A stretch of DNA of 64,000 nt, from contig OY987299.1 of NCBI GenBank assembly GCA_963920635.1, forward strand, positions 24,692,901 through 24,756,900. The letters are read 5' to 3'. A model generated the notes under the pieces. The model was not told where the DNA came from. It saw nothing but the letters and a program-made list of their open reading frames with translations, and did not search any database. This DNA comes from Pseudeuparius sepicola. Taxonomy: Eukaryota > Arthropoda > Insecta > Coleoptera > Anthribidae. The stretch's first letter is position 1, and every line of letters begins with the position of its first letter. Shown here piece after piece: positions 1-12,850 of the stretch. The position numbers and the translations under genes are program-made.

Positions 1-810
1 TGGCGAATACAAGTTTTAGCATACTGAAGCCAAATTTCTGAACTCTGTAATACCGAAAAAATAAAGTTCACATCACGCGACCACTTACTCATTTTTATTT
101 ATCATTTATTTTTAACGCGGTGTAATAAAATACCTATTATATTTTTTTCAACATCGTCGCGTCTACCATCGCCTTTGAAATACGGCAACAAAGCACTTCA
201 GCCAGCAAACCGGCCGACAAAACGAGTTAGCCAACGCGTTTTGTGCCTGTTTCTATAGAACGTAAAGTTAACTGCGTATTTGGGCTACCACACAGCGCTC
301 GCTTTTTCGGCCGCCGGCAAGGTTGGCAGAGAGCTCAGTGGCGTTTCGTATGTTCGGGAGTTACCGTGCGCAAAATGAGTGAACAGGGCAGAACGTTGCA
401 TTCTCAAGCACGAGAAATAATTGCCAATGTAATAAGGGGTTGCCTTCCTCCACAGTCTAAGCTAAGGCAATAACAATTGTATGAAAATTAAGTCAGTGAG
501 TTACCCAAAATTGAGCTACGCCCCTGAACTGTGACTAATTCTATAATATTTACGAGTTCTTCCCCCTTACGTCGCACGCATTCTGCCGTAAGGAGGACTA
601 TAACGTGTTTTCGCGCCGTCTTCACACTAACGCCACCTGATATTTCTGGTAGCTTTTGCTGAACATTATTGGTCCAGGTTAGGGAAACCTAGTTCAGTTA
701 TGTATCTAGATATGGCGCAGAAAACGCTTAGTTTCTTGATGGAAATAAATTCATGAAAAGCGTCTATAGATAATTTTCTTTTCCTCGTCGCTCGTCGCGT
801 CGAACCGCAA
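1..810. other. Unannotated AT-rich DNA
   Basis: No coding frame, RNA gene or repeat that I can support. Short open frames here lack recognisable motifs and most start at non-ATG codons. Confidence 0.6.
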
Positions 811-1175
811 CGTATGCGAGTCCTGTTCGGGCCGGAGCCGCACCTGCCCGCGTCGGCCGGAGCGCGAGCCGGGACGCGCCGTTGCCGGTTCGTCGGCCTC
901 CCACCGCAGCCGTTGTTTACGTTCGTTCGGCTCTCATCTGTTCTCGCCGAGCGTCGTCGGTCGGGAAGTCGGGGTCCAACTTTACGATCGCTTTTTGTTT
1001 TGATGCTGTTCGGTCTGGGCCCCGAGGGACGGGGCGCCGACGAAGGACGAAGGCGATCGCTCCGCTGGAATTTTACGGCTTTGTTGTTTGCATGGGCGCG
1101 CCGGCCGGCGACGCGATGGGGTGGGTCGGTTTTTGCCGCGGTCCGAACCGGAAGATTACAGTTGTTTTGTAGCGT
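811..1175. other. CpG-rich block
   Basis: GC- and CpG-rich stretch in AT-rich surroundings. It is open in two overlapping plus-strand frames, as GC-rich DNA often is. The predicted peptides are Arg/Gly-rich, low in complexity and match no family I know. It could be a first exon or promoter of a host gene, or a conserved regulatory block; the sequence alone does not decide. Similar blocks lie near 9.3, 18.8, 27.6, 39.7 and 48.4 kb. Confidence 0.5.
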
Positions 1176-3528
1176 TGATTAATAGAGGACAGGGGGGTGA
1201 TGGGCGAGTTGATGATGACAGACTGATGAGTAATTAATAGTTTTGTACAAGCGAGTAAATTGTCCCAAGCGACACAGAGTCACATCAATCACAAAGTGGC
1301 ATGAAAAGTGTTTGATGTCGGGGAACAACTATAATTCAATAACTGATACGATTGTACTGGTAACTATGTGCCAAAAAGGCCACAAAATACCGGGACACCG
1401 ATTTTACTATTCAAAACCAGCTCTATAGATATGGCCCAAATCATATCCCTCAGTTTGAGTATTCCTCAAGTTACCAGTTAACAACACGCATAATAATAAA
1501 TTAACCGAGGACTGCGGGTACCAGGTAAATTTAGATTGCAGATTATGTTGGTCATTGTTTTTTTATTGCCTGAGTTTTGGAAAAGCTCAGCTTTAAAACT
1601 TCCTTAAGTGGATATGAGCTAGACGTGTGCCGGCATTTTCCCTATATTTACATACGTATTTGGAGTTTCAAATTATGGCTCATATTTCCAAGAACAACAT
1701 TAAAAGTTCCTCAAGCGTACGGATTATTAAGGCGTGTATCGTTATTTGAAGTTTTGAATTAGGTATTGTAGTTTAGTGCTCTTGCGACATACCTGTATTT
1801 CCGAGGGTGAAATTTCACAGGGTTAAAATGAGAAACTTATTAGGTTGGTACCTACCTGTCGAGTAAATTCCTGGTTTTGTTTGGTTCTGAAGATACATGT
1901 TAAAAAATGCTTGTATGAACAGAAAATACTGCGATTATAAAATATCTCCTCTTTCGCATTAGAATCACAAGCTAGAAAATTATTTTGTATTTTGTTAGGA
2001 TCTAGAACAAATTAATGTTACTACTATTGGTGGTTGAAAGATACTTGAATATTGATTTGATGTAAGATAGATCAATAGCCAGAAGCAAAAGTGAGAAGAT
2101 AAGTAAAAAAGGTGCTGCATTCTTTGTGTTTTTAAAATGCGTATTTAGAAGAAATAATGCAAATGTTGTGGTTTTCTAATTTCCTATGCCTCATTTAAAC
2201 TATTTGTCCTTTGAATTAAGTTATAAAAAATTTCGTCTGCGGCGCATTTCAGTGGACAAACACCTCTACTTTTTTGTATACCCGCTTTAAAAAATAATGA
2301 TTTTTATGGGCCCAAGGCCAAAACAAATTTCTATTGGTGATACTGGTTATATAAAAGAAAAATGAGTACTTCTTAGTTACAAATGATGGCCCATACTTAA
2401 CAAAGAAAAAATTACCACCAGTTGACAATAATATATTTTGGTTCTATTTTTTTCATTAATTTAAATTTGACGGTGCTTGAGTACCTAGGGCCCCGTAAGC
2501 AAAAATTAAAAAGTTCCCCCTCTCCTCTTCAAAGATAATATGAACATTAGGAGGCATTCGAAAATTGTCTAAAAAAAACTTCTATACCATAACGATGAAA
2601 TTTATATAAAATAAAAAGAACATCTCCAATATCACAAGAAAATAAGTAAGTAGGTAATACAATATGTCCTTTTATTTATAAAAAAACAAAATATTCCATA
2701 GCAAACAAAATAAAATAAAAAAACTACAATATCACAGAAAAAGTTACGTCAACTTAAAATAAAACTACTTAAGTAATAAAATAAAGTAATATTCTCAATT
2801 CGGATAATATCAAAGGAACTCAAAATCGAGCATCTCTTACGCCTGGCGTAAACAAGAGCACGTGCGTTGAAATATCCGCCATAGCCGCACGGAGGTACGA
2901 CCTTTATTTAATTTTAGTCTTACAATTGTGTACATCAAAATATTTCGGACAAGAATTAATTATTGGCTTAATTAAAAATGGTTCAAAACATCGATAAAAT
3001 TATTTGTGGCAGTGTCTAAATAGCTAAAAACAACAAGATAAAACCGAATATCTACACTTTTGCGATCGAGCACGTCCCTGTTGCCGAGTCGGGTGAAATT
3101 TTATAGCCTCGACCAATCGCGGATCGTCATTGAACACGTGGTTTTATTTACGCCAGGCGTACGGATTGCTCGATTTTACTATAGTAAATAAGTAAATTAA
3201 ATTCACTGCACGAAAAAATGTTGACCCACGACTGACCCGTACGGTGTAAGGGTGTCGGCCACGAGCCCCTTTTTGGCCAGGGCCCCTAAGCAATGCTTAT
3301 ATTTGCTTATGCATAGCTCCAACCAACTTTCACCCTGCTTTTGGGTAAAGAAGAAATCACCGCAACGCTGAATATTTTTGCGGTGATAGAGAGGGTACAA
3401 CCCGATCTGCTGGGTAGCAGGTAGATTTGATGGCTTAAAATGTTCTCTTTCAACTAAGTATTTTAAATAAAAAGCACCTTTTTTTATTTGAAAAAATTTA
3501 AAAATTGATTGGTATCCACGTATCCAGG
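1176..3528. other. Unannotated AT-rich DNA
   Basis: I see nothing coding here, only short unsupported open frames and simple A/T-rich sequence. Confidence 0.55.
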
Positions 3529-3668
3529 GTGCTCTTTATTGAAAATATTTTCAAAAATTTAATATTGCTTATGTTTTTTAATAGGCATAAGTTAAAATTG
3601 CAGAAAAAAATTAAAAAAAAAACACCAAGAGAAAAATCGATTTTTGTATTTTTAATGCGAACACCCTG
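3529..3668. mobile_element. Candidate short MITE with CAGGGTG ends
   Basis: A roughly 140-bp AT-rich segment begins CAGGGTGCTC and ends GAACACCCTG, so about nine of the terminal ten bases are inverted. CAGGGTG/CACCCTG ends are typical of IS630-Tc1-mariner derivatives. No clear TA duplication remains, so this is a tentative call. Confidence 0.3.
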
Positions 3669-6600
3669 TCTAAGGCAAAGCCATGAAATCGTGGGAATTG
3701 ATGGCTTATGTGAGCCCTAATCAAACTGCAAAGTACTCAGAGTACTCAGAAAACCGTATTTTTGCTGTTTGAAGCTATTTTGTGAACGCTCTGTATAAGT
3801 TATGACCGTGAAACTTGGTATGTGGAGTTTTCTGGTATGGTTAATACGACTGTGCTATTCATTTTTTTCCTAAAAAAATGCCCAATGTACTTTTGCAGTT
3901 TTGGGGGGTATAATTTTGATCGTAGTAGGTCATGGAAAAGACGAATCTGAAAAAAGTAGTGTCAAAATGTAGATCTTTTTGCGCACTATATTTTTAAAAA
4001 AAAGTTTTTGAAAATCGGTCGACCTGTTAAAAAATAATGAATTGTCTCGACTTGAAGTGAAACACACTGTATATGCGCGAAAGACTCGCACTGAAGTTGA
4101 AGATATTGTTCGCGTATCCTATATAGAATTCTGTAAACAAACGCCACAAATAATTTTTGAGCTTAATAGTAATGATACATCGCTTCCTCCAAACCATCAT
4201 TCAAATGAAGGATAGCAAGTATTCAATTAGCGGGGTTCATCATCAGCCGCACTAAAAAAGGATATCGTCTAATCCTCCTACCATATTTTATTATTACAAT
4301 AGACATAGACATGGTCCGTGCTCTGAACGTTCCGCACACCTACACAGTTGATTGCCTGAATTGAACAATATGTCTGTGTGCGGCGTTGTCGATACACCGC
4401 TGGTGTGTCTACGTTACAAGCCATTCAGTTACAGGATATCGACGACTTAATAAATTATTCCGCGCCGTAAACGATACTTCCGGTTTCCAATGGCTGATCG
4501 GATATCGGCGTTTCAAAGCGTATTATACGAACAGATTGAATCGGAAGATGCGACGAAATGGGGATAATAACGTTTTAGATTATTGGCGCACAAAACTAGA
4601 TGCATTTCAATAATTTATGTGGATTTCGTGTTAATTAAACACCATTAAATGTTAGTGTTCGGTAGGAGTCCCTTTTGGCTATCACTTTCAACTATCAACT
4701 CACCTTTTTCGAAAATCGCGATGATCAAAAATCGGTTTTCCGCTACTGGATAGTCGAGAGGTCGGGTTTAAATTCGATGTAGCAATTCCTAGGGACCCTG
4801 CCAAGCAGTTTTTAGAAAATCAGCAAAACCTCAATGCCTTCAAATTAGACTAAAAAGTTGTGGTAGCTAGCCAGCCAGTAAAAAATAAACCAATTTTGAT
4901 ATTGGGTTCTTCCGACGTAATTCAATTATATTAATTTTAGACGGATTCTGCATTCGATGACGAATATTGTCAAAACTTTCAAAATACGAAAGTCTCTTCG
5001 CAGATTCGGACTTCGGGACTATGAGTGATGTCTAAATTCGGTTTATATGATATTTAATAGTCATCAAACCTACGTATTATTTTAGGATACCTTAAGACGA
5101 ATGATCCGCGTTATATACAAATCAACTACCTACGAGTACTAGAAAATTTAATATATTATCATCCATTAAAATTTCCATTAAACCGACAAACCGTCGAGCA
5201 ATATCGAAGAGAGTACCTATGTAGTTTTTTAATTTGGTTTGGTACCATGCAAATAACGATAATAAAATACACTACGATTCAAAACTGCTACCTGCAAACA
5301 ATTTCAAAAACATTTTAAAAATTTTACGTTTGTAATCAATCCAATAATAATTATTATTATAGTGCCGTTCTCACCAAACCGATAAATAGGCTATTGTTTA
5401 AATTAAGATCGATCAGACTTTTTATGGATTTTAATTCAATAAAGCTTAATTTTAATTGGAAAGGAAAGCCATTAAACACAATGCACGATGCATTATTGTG
5501 TTACAAAATGTGGGCAGGCCTATCCACATCGGAAAACTTATTAAGAAACAGCGCGGATGTTGCAATTTGACACTCCTTCAATTCGTCTTCACTATTTCAT
5601 GCTCTCCGTTGGGGGCGGTGGTTGTAAGGATGGTCTTTTGAGTAATAACGCAAATGGACGATTCATTGGAATTGGGCAACTCCAATAGACCTCCGACAGA
5701 GGAGCGCCAATTGTATAATATCGTACAATAGTGTTGAAGGAATGAGTAGTTGAGATTCTTACGGTGACGGAGGTTCTTTTGGAATCATATCGTTTTCATT
5801 TCACAGAATAGTTACATTGTATTTTTATATTTATGAATGTACATATTGTAAATTAATATGTTCGCTCAATGAAGTGATAAGGCACGTTCCTAATAAAACC
5901 AAGGAAGCAGAATTTGTTAAATGTAAAAATGTAATCATACTTAATGCGAAGAACGTTTTTTAAATTCAAGGCCAAAATTAATGCCTTTTGAATTAAGTTT
6001 ATAATAGGTGTTGAATTGATTAAAAAACAGCTGTTCCAAGAATTGAACCGAATGTACACTGTACAGGTAGAATAATAACGTGTTAATGTTTCATTCATTG
6101 TCTATACACTTATTATGACTAGGTATCAAGTAAATGATATCTCGATACACTACATTTTAAAACTTTAAAGTGGGTTCCAAAACTCAGTTGTTAATTTATA
6201 AAGCTATATTTCATAAAGAATCCTTCAGTTATGTAATATATAAAATGGCTATCGGAGAGGGATCAACTAAAAATAAAAAAGTATATGTATATTTATATCG
6301 GTTCATAATAATTTCTATATCTAAATTTAGTTTTTATGGATATTTGTGAAGCAGGTTTTAAAATATCAATTGAGTCATTAATTACTATTAATTTAATGAA
6401 ATTTTGTTTCCTTGTCAAAATTAATGACGTTCCTTTGTACATATTTAAGTTTGTTAATTTTTTTTTGATACTCTTCTTTCATTTTTCATTTTGCTTTGAT
6501 AAAAGAATATCCAGGTCTAAGGTCATGCGACAGTGTATCGATTAAAAAATTTCCAACAAGTGATTCCTCGAGTGATGCTATTCGTGAAATTCTCGGTAGT

Positions 6601-7157
6601 TATAGGTTATAGGTCTGTTTTAGCAGAACTTCAAACCGTTTCAAATCAGTTTGAAATTGTTACAACTTAGAACCATGCGCGGTTTCATTTGTGGAAGTGG
6701 AACGTCAAAATGTAATCGCGCATGTACCTGACAACCTGAAAGACAAGTTTGGTTTGTTTTTACGGAACACCCTGTATCAATTTCAACAAGATCATGGAAA
6801 TGCCCACCAAAAATCCTAGAACTTTTATCTGTGCAATTTTTTCTTTAACTCGAAAAAAAAAAGTAAAATGTGGATCACCCTGTACTTCAGAGCTGGAAAT
6901 ATAGGTATATTTTAAAAATAGATAATTTTAGATCTATGAAAAGGTCTTAGATATCAAAAATGATCATTTTTACAGGATCGTGTATATTTTTTCCACAAAC
7001 TAGGCATCTTTTCAAAAAGCATCTTTAGATCTTTATAAAAAAAAAAGATCTTGACCTTTGATCTAGATTCTTTTTGAGAAGATATTTCCCAGCTCTGGTT
7101 TCAATTTCATATTGGCAACATGGAAATTTGATTTCAAATATGGCTAAGTATAGTACC
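3669..7157. other. Unannotated AT-rich DNA
   Basis: No supported gene. Isolated CACCCTG(T/A) strings, for example near 6770 and 6880, suggest eroded ends of Tc1/mariner-type elements that I could not pair. Confidence 0.5.
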
Positions 7158-7159
7158 TA

Positions 7160-7528
7160 CAGTGTGACCCATTTGTTTTGGGGTCAGTCTGTAAAAAGTG
7201 TATCAATCGTGCGATTTGGCTGATTTTTTTTTTTAAATTGTAGAGCTCGATGAACTGCACATTTTGAACAAAAATTGCCTGGTTCGCATAAAATCCAAAG
7301 CCTACTATGACCGTTTTTATGAGCAAAATTTTAAGAAACCATATTAGCGTTTTTTTTTGAAAAAATCTGTGTGCGCCAATGGATTGAGCACCCCTCGAAA
7401 TGGGTATGTACAAAATTTCATCAAAATATTTCAAGTAATAACGATTTTGTAGAAAAATTAAAAATGCAGCCAAGGTACGTCTTTATTTTCAAAAATTCAA
7501 AATTGGCCATGGAAAATAATTGAATTGT
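7160..7528. repeat. Left terminal inverted repeat of the mariner element
   Basis: Matches the reverse complement of 8732-9101 almost throughout. It ends about 80 bp before the transposase start, so it must also contain or border the transposase promoter. Confidence 0.9.
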
Positions 7529-7605
7529 TTACTTTTATTAAGTGTCAAACTGTCTAAATTGAGTTCAGAAATTGTTTGTGCTCAATACAATTAATTATCA
7601 TAATT

Positions 7606-8682
7606 ATGGAATATTTAAGCATAAGAGACAAAATAGAAATTGTTCGACTCGTGGGCGACAACGAGCGCTCGGCAGCAGAAGCTGCGGCCGAATTTAACAA
7701 TAGACATCCAGGTAGATCAGTGAGTCGAAGTACTGTACAACGTATAAACAATATTTTTGATGAAACTGGATCGATTTCTAAAAATTTATTAAAAACTAGG
7801 CAAAATGGACGCCGTGGACTTGTTGAAAATAACAATCAAATTCTGCAATACTTTAGTGACAATCCTCGAAATAGTGTTCGAACGGCTAGTTTAGACCTTC
7901 ATATACCCAGAGAGAGTATAAGGAGATGTTTGAGACAAAACAAAATAAAACCGTTTAAGCCAAAATTTTTGCACACCCTGGAACCAGGAGATGAGGAGAG
8001 AAGATTAGAATTTTGCTATTGGCTGCAAGGTGAATATCTCCATAATGGCAACTTTTTAAATGAAATTTTATTCACCGACGAAGCCACGTTTACTACAAAT
8101 GGTGTAGTATCAAGTCAAAACTGCCGTCACTGGTCAGCTGAAAATCCAGAGTTTATAATAAATGCAAGGAGACAATATTCACAAAAAAATAACGTTTGGT
8201 GTGGAATACTACGCGACAGAATAATTGGCCCATTTTTCTTTGAAGGGAATTTGAATGCGGCTGGCTTCTTGAATTTTCTAGAAATTGAATTTAGAAATGC
8301 TTTAGATGAGTTACCATTAAGATACCGTTTAAATTTAAAGTTACAGTTAGATGGCAGTCCTATTCATAATGCTCGTTTAATCAGAAACTGGCTAGATAAT
8401 AATTTTGAAAACTGTTGGATAGGGCGAAATAGTCCTTTCTGTGAGTGGCCACCGAGATCTCCGGACTTAACTCCTTTAGATTTTTTTCTTTGGGGTACAC
8501 TTAAGCAAAATGTTTATAAGTCAAGACCCCATAATTTACAAGAACTGCAAGCTAGGATAAACCGTACTTGTGAGGAAATTACTCCACAGCAAATACGAAA
8601 TGTAATTTTGAATGTACGCAAGAGGAACGACAAATGCATTGTAGAAAATGGAGGCTTGGTAGAAGTTACAAAAATTTTATAA
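7606..8682 (+). CDS. Mariner-like DD37D transposase
   Basis: A 358-residue DDE/D transposase expected to cut the element out of DNA and paste it at TA sites in the nucleus. I take the ATG at 7606 (MEYLSIRDK), because the frame's upstream extension begins only at a TTG and adds an Ile-rich stretch. Residues 1-120 have the two helix-turn-helix-like DNA-binding segments of the superfamily, including SRSTVQRI near 40-47 and PRESIRRCLR near 101-110. The catalytic triad is visible: D158 in LFTDEATF, D249 in LQLDGSPIHN and D287 in WPPRSPDLTP, with 37 residues between the last two (DD37D). Classic mariners are DD34D; maT-type elements are DD37D. The frame has no stop or shift and lies between long inverted repeats, so it may be functional. 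Subfamily placement is uncertain. Confidence 0.92.
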   Translation: MEYLSIRDKIEIVRLVGDNERSAAEAAAEFNNRHPGRSVSRSTVQRINNIFDETGSISKNLLKTRQNGRRGLVENNNQILQYFSDNPRNSVRTASLDLHIPRESIRRCLRQNKIKPFKPKFLHTLEPGDEERRLEFCYWLQGEYLHNGNFLNEILFTDEATFTTNGVVSSQNCRHWSAENPEFIINARRQYSQKNNVWCGILRDRIIGPFFFEGNLNAAGFLNFLEIEFRNALDELPLRYRLNLKLQLDGSPIHNARLIRNWLDNNFENCWIGRNSPFCEWPPRSPDLTPLDFFLWGTLKQNVYKSRPHNLQELQARINRTCEEITPQQIRNVILNVRKRNDKCIVENGGLVEVTKIL

Positions 8683-8731
8683 TTTTAATTGTTTTTATGT
8701 TTTGTGTTTATAAGCATAAGGTTGTATTATT

Positions 8732-9101
8732 ACAATTCAATTATTTTCCATGGCCAACTTTGAATTTTTGAAAATAAAGACGTACCTTGGCTGCATTTTT
8801 AATTTTTCTACAAAATCGTTATTACTTGAAATATTTTGATGAAATTTTGTACATACCCATTTCGAGGGGTGCTCAATCCATTGGCGCACACAGATTTTTT
8901 CAAAAAAAAAAACGCTAATATGGTTTCTTAAAATTTTGCTCATAAAAACGGTCATAGTAGGCTTTGGATTTTATGCGAACCAGGCAATTTTTGTTCAAAA
9001 TGTGCAGTTCATCGAGCTCTACAATTTAAAAAAAAAATCAGCCAAATCGCACGATTGATACACTTTTTACAGACTGACCCCAAAACAAATGGGTCACACT
9101 G
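8732..9101. repeat. Right terminal inverted repeat of the mariner element
   Basis: Inverted copy of 7160-7528, ending GGGTCACACTG followed by TA. It starts about 50 bp after the transposase stop codon. Confidence 0.9.
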
Positions 9102-9229
9102 TATGTCTGCTTTGCAGAAAGCATCAGCACCGACATATTATTAAACGAAACAGCTAACACCACAAAGATATATTATTACCGAGAACGCGTGTATTGTTCT
9201 TTCGAAAACACAAACGACTAAAAATAGCC

Positions 9230-9600
9230 GACAGGCTGCAGCTTATGGCGCGCAATAAGAATGCGACCGTTTGAAAGTGGTAGCGGCTCCGGCGGCTGTG
9301 CATTTTTTTTATCAGTTTCCCCGAGCAGCCGCCGCACTCGGCGAACCGGACGGCAGGCCGGCCGGCCGGCCGCCACCGCGCCGCGCCGTCGTGCGATCTG
9401 CAGAGAAACGCGCGGGACCTTGAAATCTCGCAACGTCAAAGTTGAGTTCAGTAAACCAGAATTCATGGTCAACAACTCGGCGCGGCCGCGGCGGCCGCGG
9501 CGTACCTGTTTTTGTTTCTCGCGAACGAGAGCGCGCCAGGAACACGGTCGCCGCCGGCCAACGGATCGGCGGGGGCGGCGGTCGAAAATCGTACAGGGTT
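9230..9600. other. CpG-rich block
   Basis: Strongly GC- and CpG-rich, with NotI/EagI-like GGCCGG and GCGGCCGC runs, and open in several frames on both strands. The frames overlap in opposite directions and have no recognisable domain, so I do not call a gene. It may be a promoter or a non-coding conserved block. Confidence 0.5.
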
Positions 9601-10475
9601 ATGCACGTAACATTCTGCCCCTTCACTTTTTTTGGTTTTTAAACAATGCTAAATAAAAACAAGACCGAATGCTTTGTATTTTGTTTAACCTGTATTTTTT
9701 AAGTTTATGTTATGATTTATCAAATATACGAAATTGAGGATATCGGATATCGGTGGTACACATTAATTAGTAGTTGACATTTAATGAAAGATTAGTTGCC
9801 TGGCCGGCAGTTGGCACAGAACAGAAACACAAGTCACACGCACACGCGCTTCGCGCCGCGGACCTTAAAACCTAACCAAACCTGCGCCGAACTTAAAACT
9901 AATCTGACCTGAATTATATATGCGCCTATTTTAATGCCTGCTTTTAAAAATGAATGATAATTATGAATCCGCAAGGAAATAAATTTCTATAGGAAGATAC
10001 CTACCTCTCTATATATTCTACATTTGACCCTTTGAGAGGACATGTTAATTTATAGGATGTGGGAATCAATTTATAGGTACTAACTTAAATTTTTACTTCC
10101 ACATCACTCAAGGAATTCCCTCTCTGGCTTTTATGTAAAAGAAAAAAAAGAGTACCTACCTAGTTCTTACAGTTATACTGCATAGTTAAATTATTATTAT
10201 TATTATTATGGTTCTACAGTTAACAAAGAAAAAACTACCTAAATTTTTTTGCTAATATTAGGTGACTTATTTTTTTAGTTCATTAAAAATGTTTGACCTT
10301 GAAAATTTGAAAATTTTCGCCAGCGGCGCAATTCTTAACAGTGAAAAATGAACTTTGTCAACCAGCCCCCCCCCCCCCGACAATAATTTCTGGTTGCGCC
10401 ACTGCCGGCTTTAATTTTGATTTAGTATCTTATCTTGTGCATTATTTGCACAACAATAAATGGTGGTTAATTAAT
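9601..10475. other. Unannotated DNA with a poly-C tract
   Basis: No gene seen. A 13-base C run lies at 10366-10378, next to an ordinary AT-rich stretch. Confidence 0.5.
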
Positions 10476-10995
10476 TTTTCCTGCTCCCTCCCCCGTAAGT
10501 ACATATTACATACTCGCCAACAGGCCCGAAAGTGAAAATCAAAAAATGTTCGAGGTGTCCTGTTATTTTGGTTGCTAGCTGCGAAAGTGGTTGTTAGGTA
10601 CACAAAGTATTGCTAAGCAACCAATACAATATTATGTAGCCAACCTAAATTTGCGTCAATTTTAATAGGTTTCACAACGATCGTTTTACAAACTGGTTTC
10701 GATCAGAAAGAACACGAATTAAACCAAAGATAAATTATTAATAATATCGATGTTTCCCCGGCGTCAAATAAGAGCCGCCTATCAGATCAAATTTGACAGG
10801 CACCTCGATAACCGCAGGGTGAAACCATGCGACTAGTAATTCCCGAGTTCAAATCCCACACAAAGCCCAACTTTTAAGTTTATTTATTATTATCGCCGTA
10901 TTCTGCCTATTACATTTATCACTGATTATCATTTTAAGTAATCGAACAAAGGTTATTATGAAGATTATTACTCACAATCTACTCCATAGTGTATT
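10476..10995 (+). repeat. Composite repeat with tRNA-like segment, copy 1
   Basis: Closely related to 52193-52690. Shared blocks include TTTTCCTGCTCCCTCCCCCG, CTCGCCAACAGGCCCGAAAG, TTGGTTGCTAGCTGCGAAAG and a shared tail with TATCACTGATTATCATTTT. An internal segment (about 10795-10860) contains GAGTTCAAATCCCA, which resembles the B box of a tRNA-derived pol III promoter. This copy has about 55 bp after the B box that the other lacks. The repeat is probably SINE-related or a fusion of a SINE with another repeat. Confidence 0.7.
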
Positions 10996-12640
10996 TAGTT
11001 AAATTCTAAGTATAGGGCGACCTATCCAAGAGTAACACCCTCTTTATTTCTTTATATTTTTATGTTTTTGAGTATAAAAAAAATTATTCCTATGTAACTT
11101 GTCTTAATGTCTTAGAGATATGAGCTTAATTATCTAGAGTCTACTAAACTATAGAGGAGACCGGAGAGAAAACCCTCGAGGAAATCTTAGCAGTTGAAAA
11201 GAAGTGGAAAAAAACAATTTTTCCAGAATTTGTTGAACTTTCTCCTTTTTATCAATATAAGGGGAAAATAGTCAAACACTGTTTATAAATTACAAGAAAA
11301 TCGAAGAAATCCAAAATATATTGAAAAGAATGTTGCACATAATATGAATAGTGAAATAAATTACATTAATTTGACATGCAAATGAGAGTTCGGGAAAAGG
11401 TCAAGTGGCGGTTTTAGTTTAGAATCAGACGTTACGTCTTTATATTGTACTTAGTATTATTTTATATCGAATAATTAATGTTTATAAAATAATAATAAAA
11501 TAGTAATAAAAACTAAAATAATAATAAAAACTAAATATTAAATACCAAATTTTTTATTTTGCTTCAATAAAGTCAAATGTTCAGAAGCTTTTTGCAGAAA
11601 GGATATTTTGCGAACAAACTTTCAAAATTCGAACAATCCTTTTTCACATGGTAAAAGTAGCAAAGCCAACAATTGCAAACTTGCATTTATATTTATGCAA
11701 TGGCAGTAGCACATAATATTTCAAGGATGCCACCAATCAACTCTTTTAAACCACTATTACCTATGCGCTCTTTTATGGGAATACAATGATAAACATTCTG
11801 TGTTTTTTACAAAAAGGGACACTTCTACTCCTTATAAAACAGTTTACTATTTTTGTCATATTTTATAGGAGACATCTCGAGAGTCATTAAATTTTAAGTG
11901 TATTTGATTAACTAATTGATAAATCAGAAATTAAGGTCAGGTCAGGCAAGTCGGTCTTTAATAATCGTATTTCGCACATTTCAGGGCATATTGTTATGAT
12001 TTCCAAAAATATCAAGTGCCCATTAAGCGTAAAAGTAAGGATTCCCTGGCTCACTGTTCACTTGATTATCAAGTAATCAGTCATTCTTTCAACATTAAGT
12101 TAATAAGATTTGAATTTCTGTTGAAATCACGAAATCATCATATAAAAAAATATTCAAATACAATCTAAAATGAAACGACAATAAAAATTTGAGACATGGT
12201 TGCCCGGCGAAGCAATAAATTGTTTTTCTGGTTCCACTATTAGAATCAGCTAGTTGATTTTGTAGGTCAACATGTCAAAACTTTCTGAACATTGGAAGTA
12301 TGCAAATAGGCAGATCTAGAGGAAATTGATGTTACAACTTCCAGTTTGTATTCTTTCGGTCAACGATTGAAGCTTTTAAACACTTTATTGGACAAATCGA
12401 TCTTTTTTGTTGCCGCACACTGAGCTGTGCTGATCTACCTTTGAGAAAATCTTGAACTCTGTCCTTTTGTTAAGCAAATCCGGTTTCCATGTCCGCATTT
12501 TCTTCGTTGCCTTTCTTTCCATGAGGTAACGAGGGCTTCTTGACTTTATGTTAACTTTTGCGGTTTATGGTTACATAAACATATATGGAAATGAGGATAC
12601 GTGATCTGCCGCCCCGCTCTTAACCGGATTTACAAAACAT
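10996..12640. other. Unannotated AT-rich DNA
   Basis: I see no gene or structured repeat. Short runs of ATAATAAAA near 11490-11530 are simple sequence. Confidence 0.5.
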
Positions 12641-12850
12641 TAATGTTAAAGGACAAAAGGACCCAGGGCCCGGTGGCCTTTGATCTCGGGGTTCGGGTTC
12701 GAGAGGACGACGCGGAACATCGTCGGTCGTAATAAACTGGAAGCGTGGCGGCGCGGTGCTCCCCGATCTTCATTAGCAGAGATGGGCCGTAACGTCATTA
12801 GGTTCCGCTAATTGAATCATTTCGACGGCGGCGGCGGGGAGTAGGCAATT
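12641..12850. promoter_or_regulatory. GC-rich block with TCF- and homeodomain-like sites
   Basis: About 200 bp of higher GC content than its surroundings. It holds a CCTTTGATCT string that fits the TCF/LEF core. It also has several TAAT/ATTA cores close together (CATTAG at 12772 and 12798, CTAATTGA near 12808). Such clusters occur in developmental enhancers, but short motifs like these also arise by chance. The call rests on motif density alone. Confidence 0.25.

Larger units (their letters stand above)
7160..9101 (+). mobile_element. Mariner-type transposon with 369-bp inverted repeats
   Basis: A complete 1,942-bp DNA transposon. The left end (7160) reads CAGTGTGACCC and the right end (9101) is its reverse complement. 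A TA lies directly outside each end (7158-7159 and 9102-9103), the usual target duplication of IS630-Tc1-mariner elements. The inverted repeats run 7160-7528 and 8732-9101 and are nearly identical, differing mainly at a homopolymer run and a few bases. That is far longer than the 20-30 bp usual in mariners, though long-repeat Tc1/mariner relatives are known. A single uninterrupted transposase gene occupies the space between them. The near-identity of the arms and the open gene suggest a recent insertion. Confidence 0.92.

Noticed and set aside
814..1182. 122-residue open frame in the CpG-rich block
   Set aside because: Arg/Gly-rich, overlapped by another open frame, no domain; typical of GC-rich non-coding DNA.
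1205..1235. CTGATGAG string as another hammerhead core
   Set aside because: No stem II followed by GAAA and no stem I/III partners nearby.
9218..9656. 131- and 104-residue opposed frames near 9.4 kb
   Set aside because: Mutually antisense, low-complexity and without motifs.
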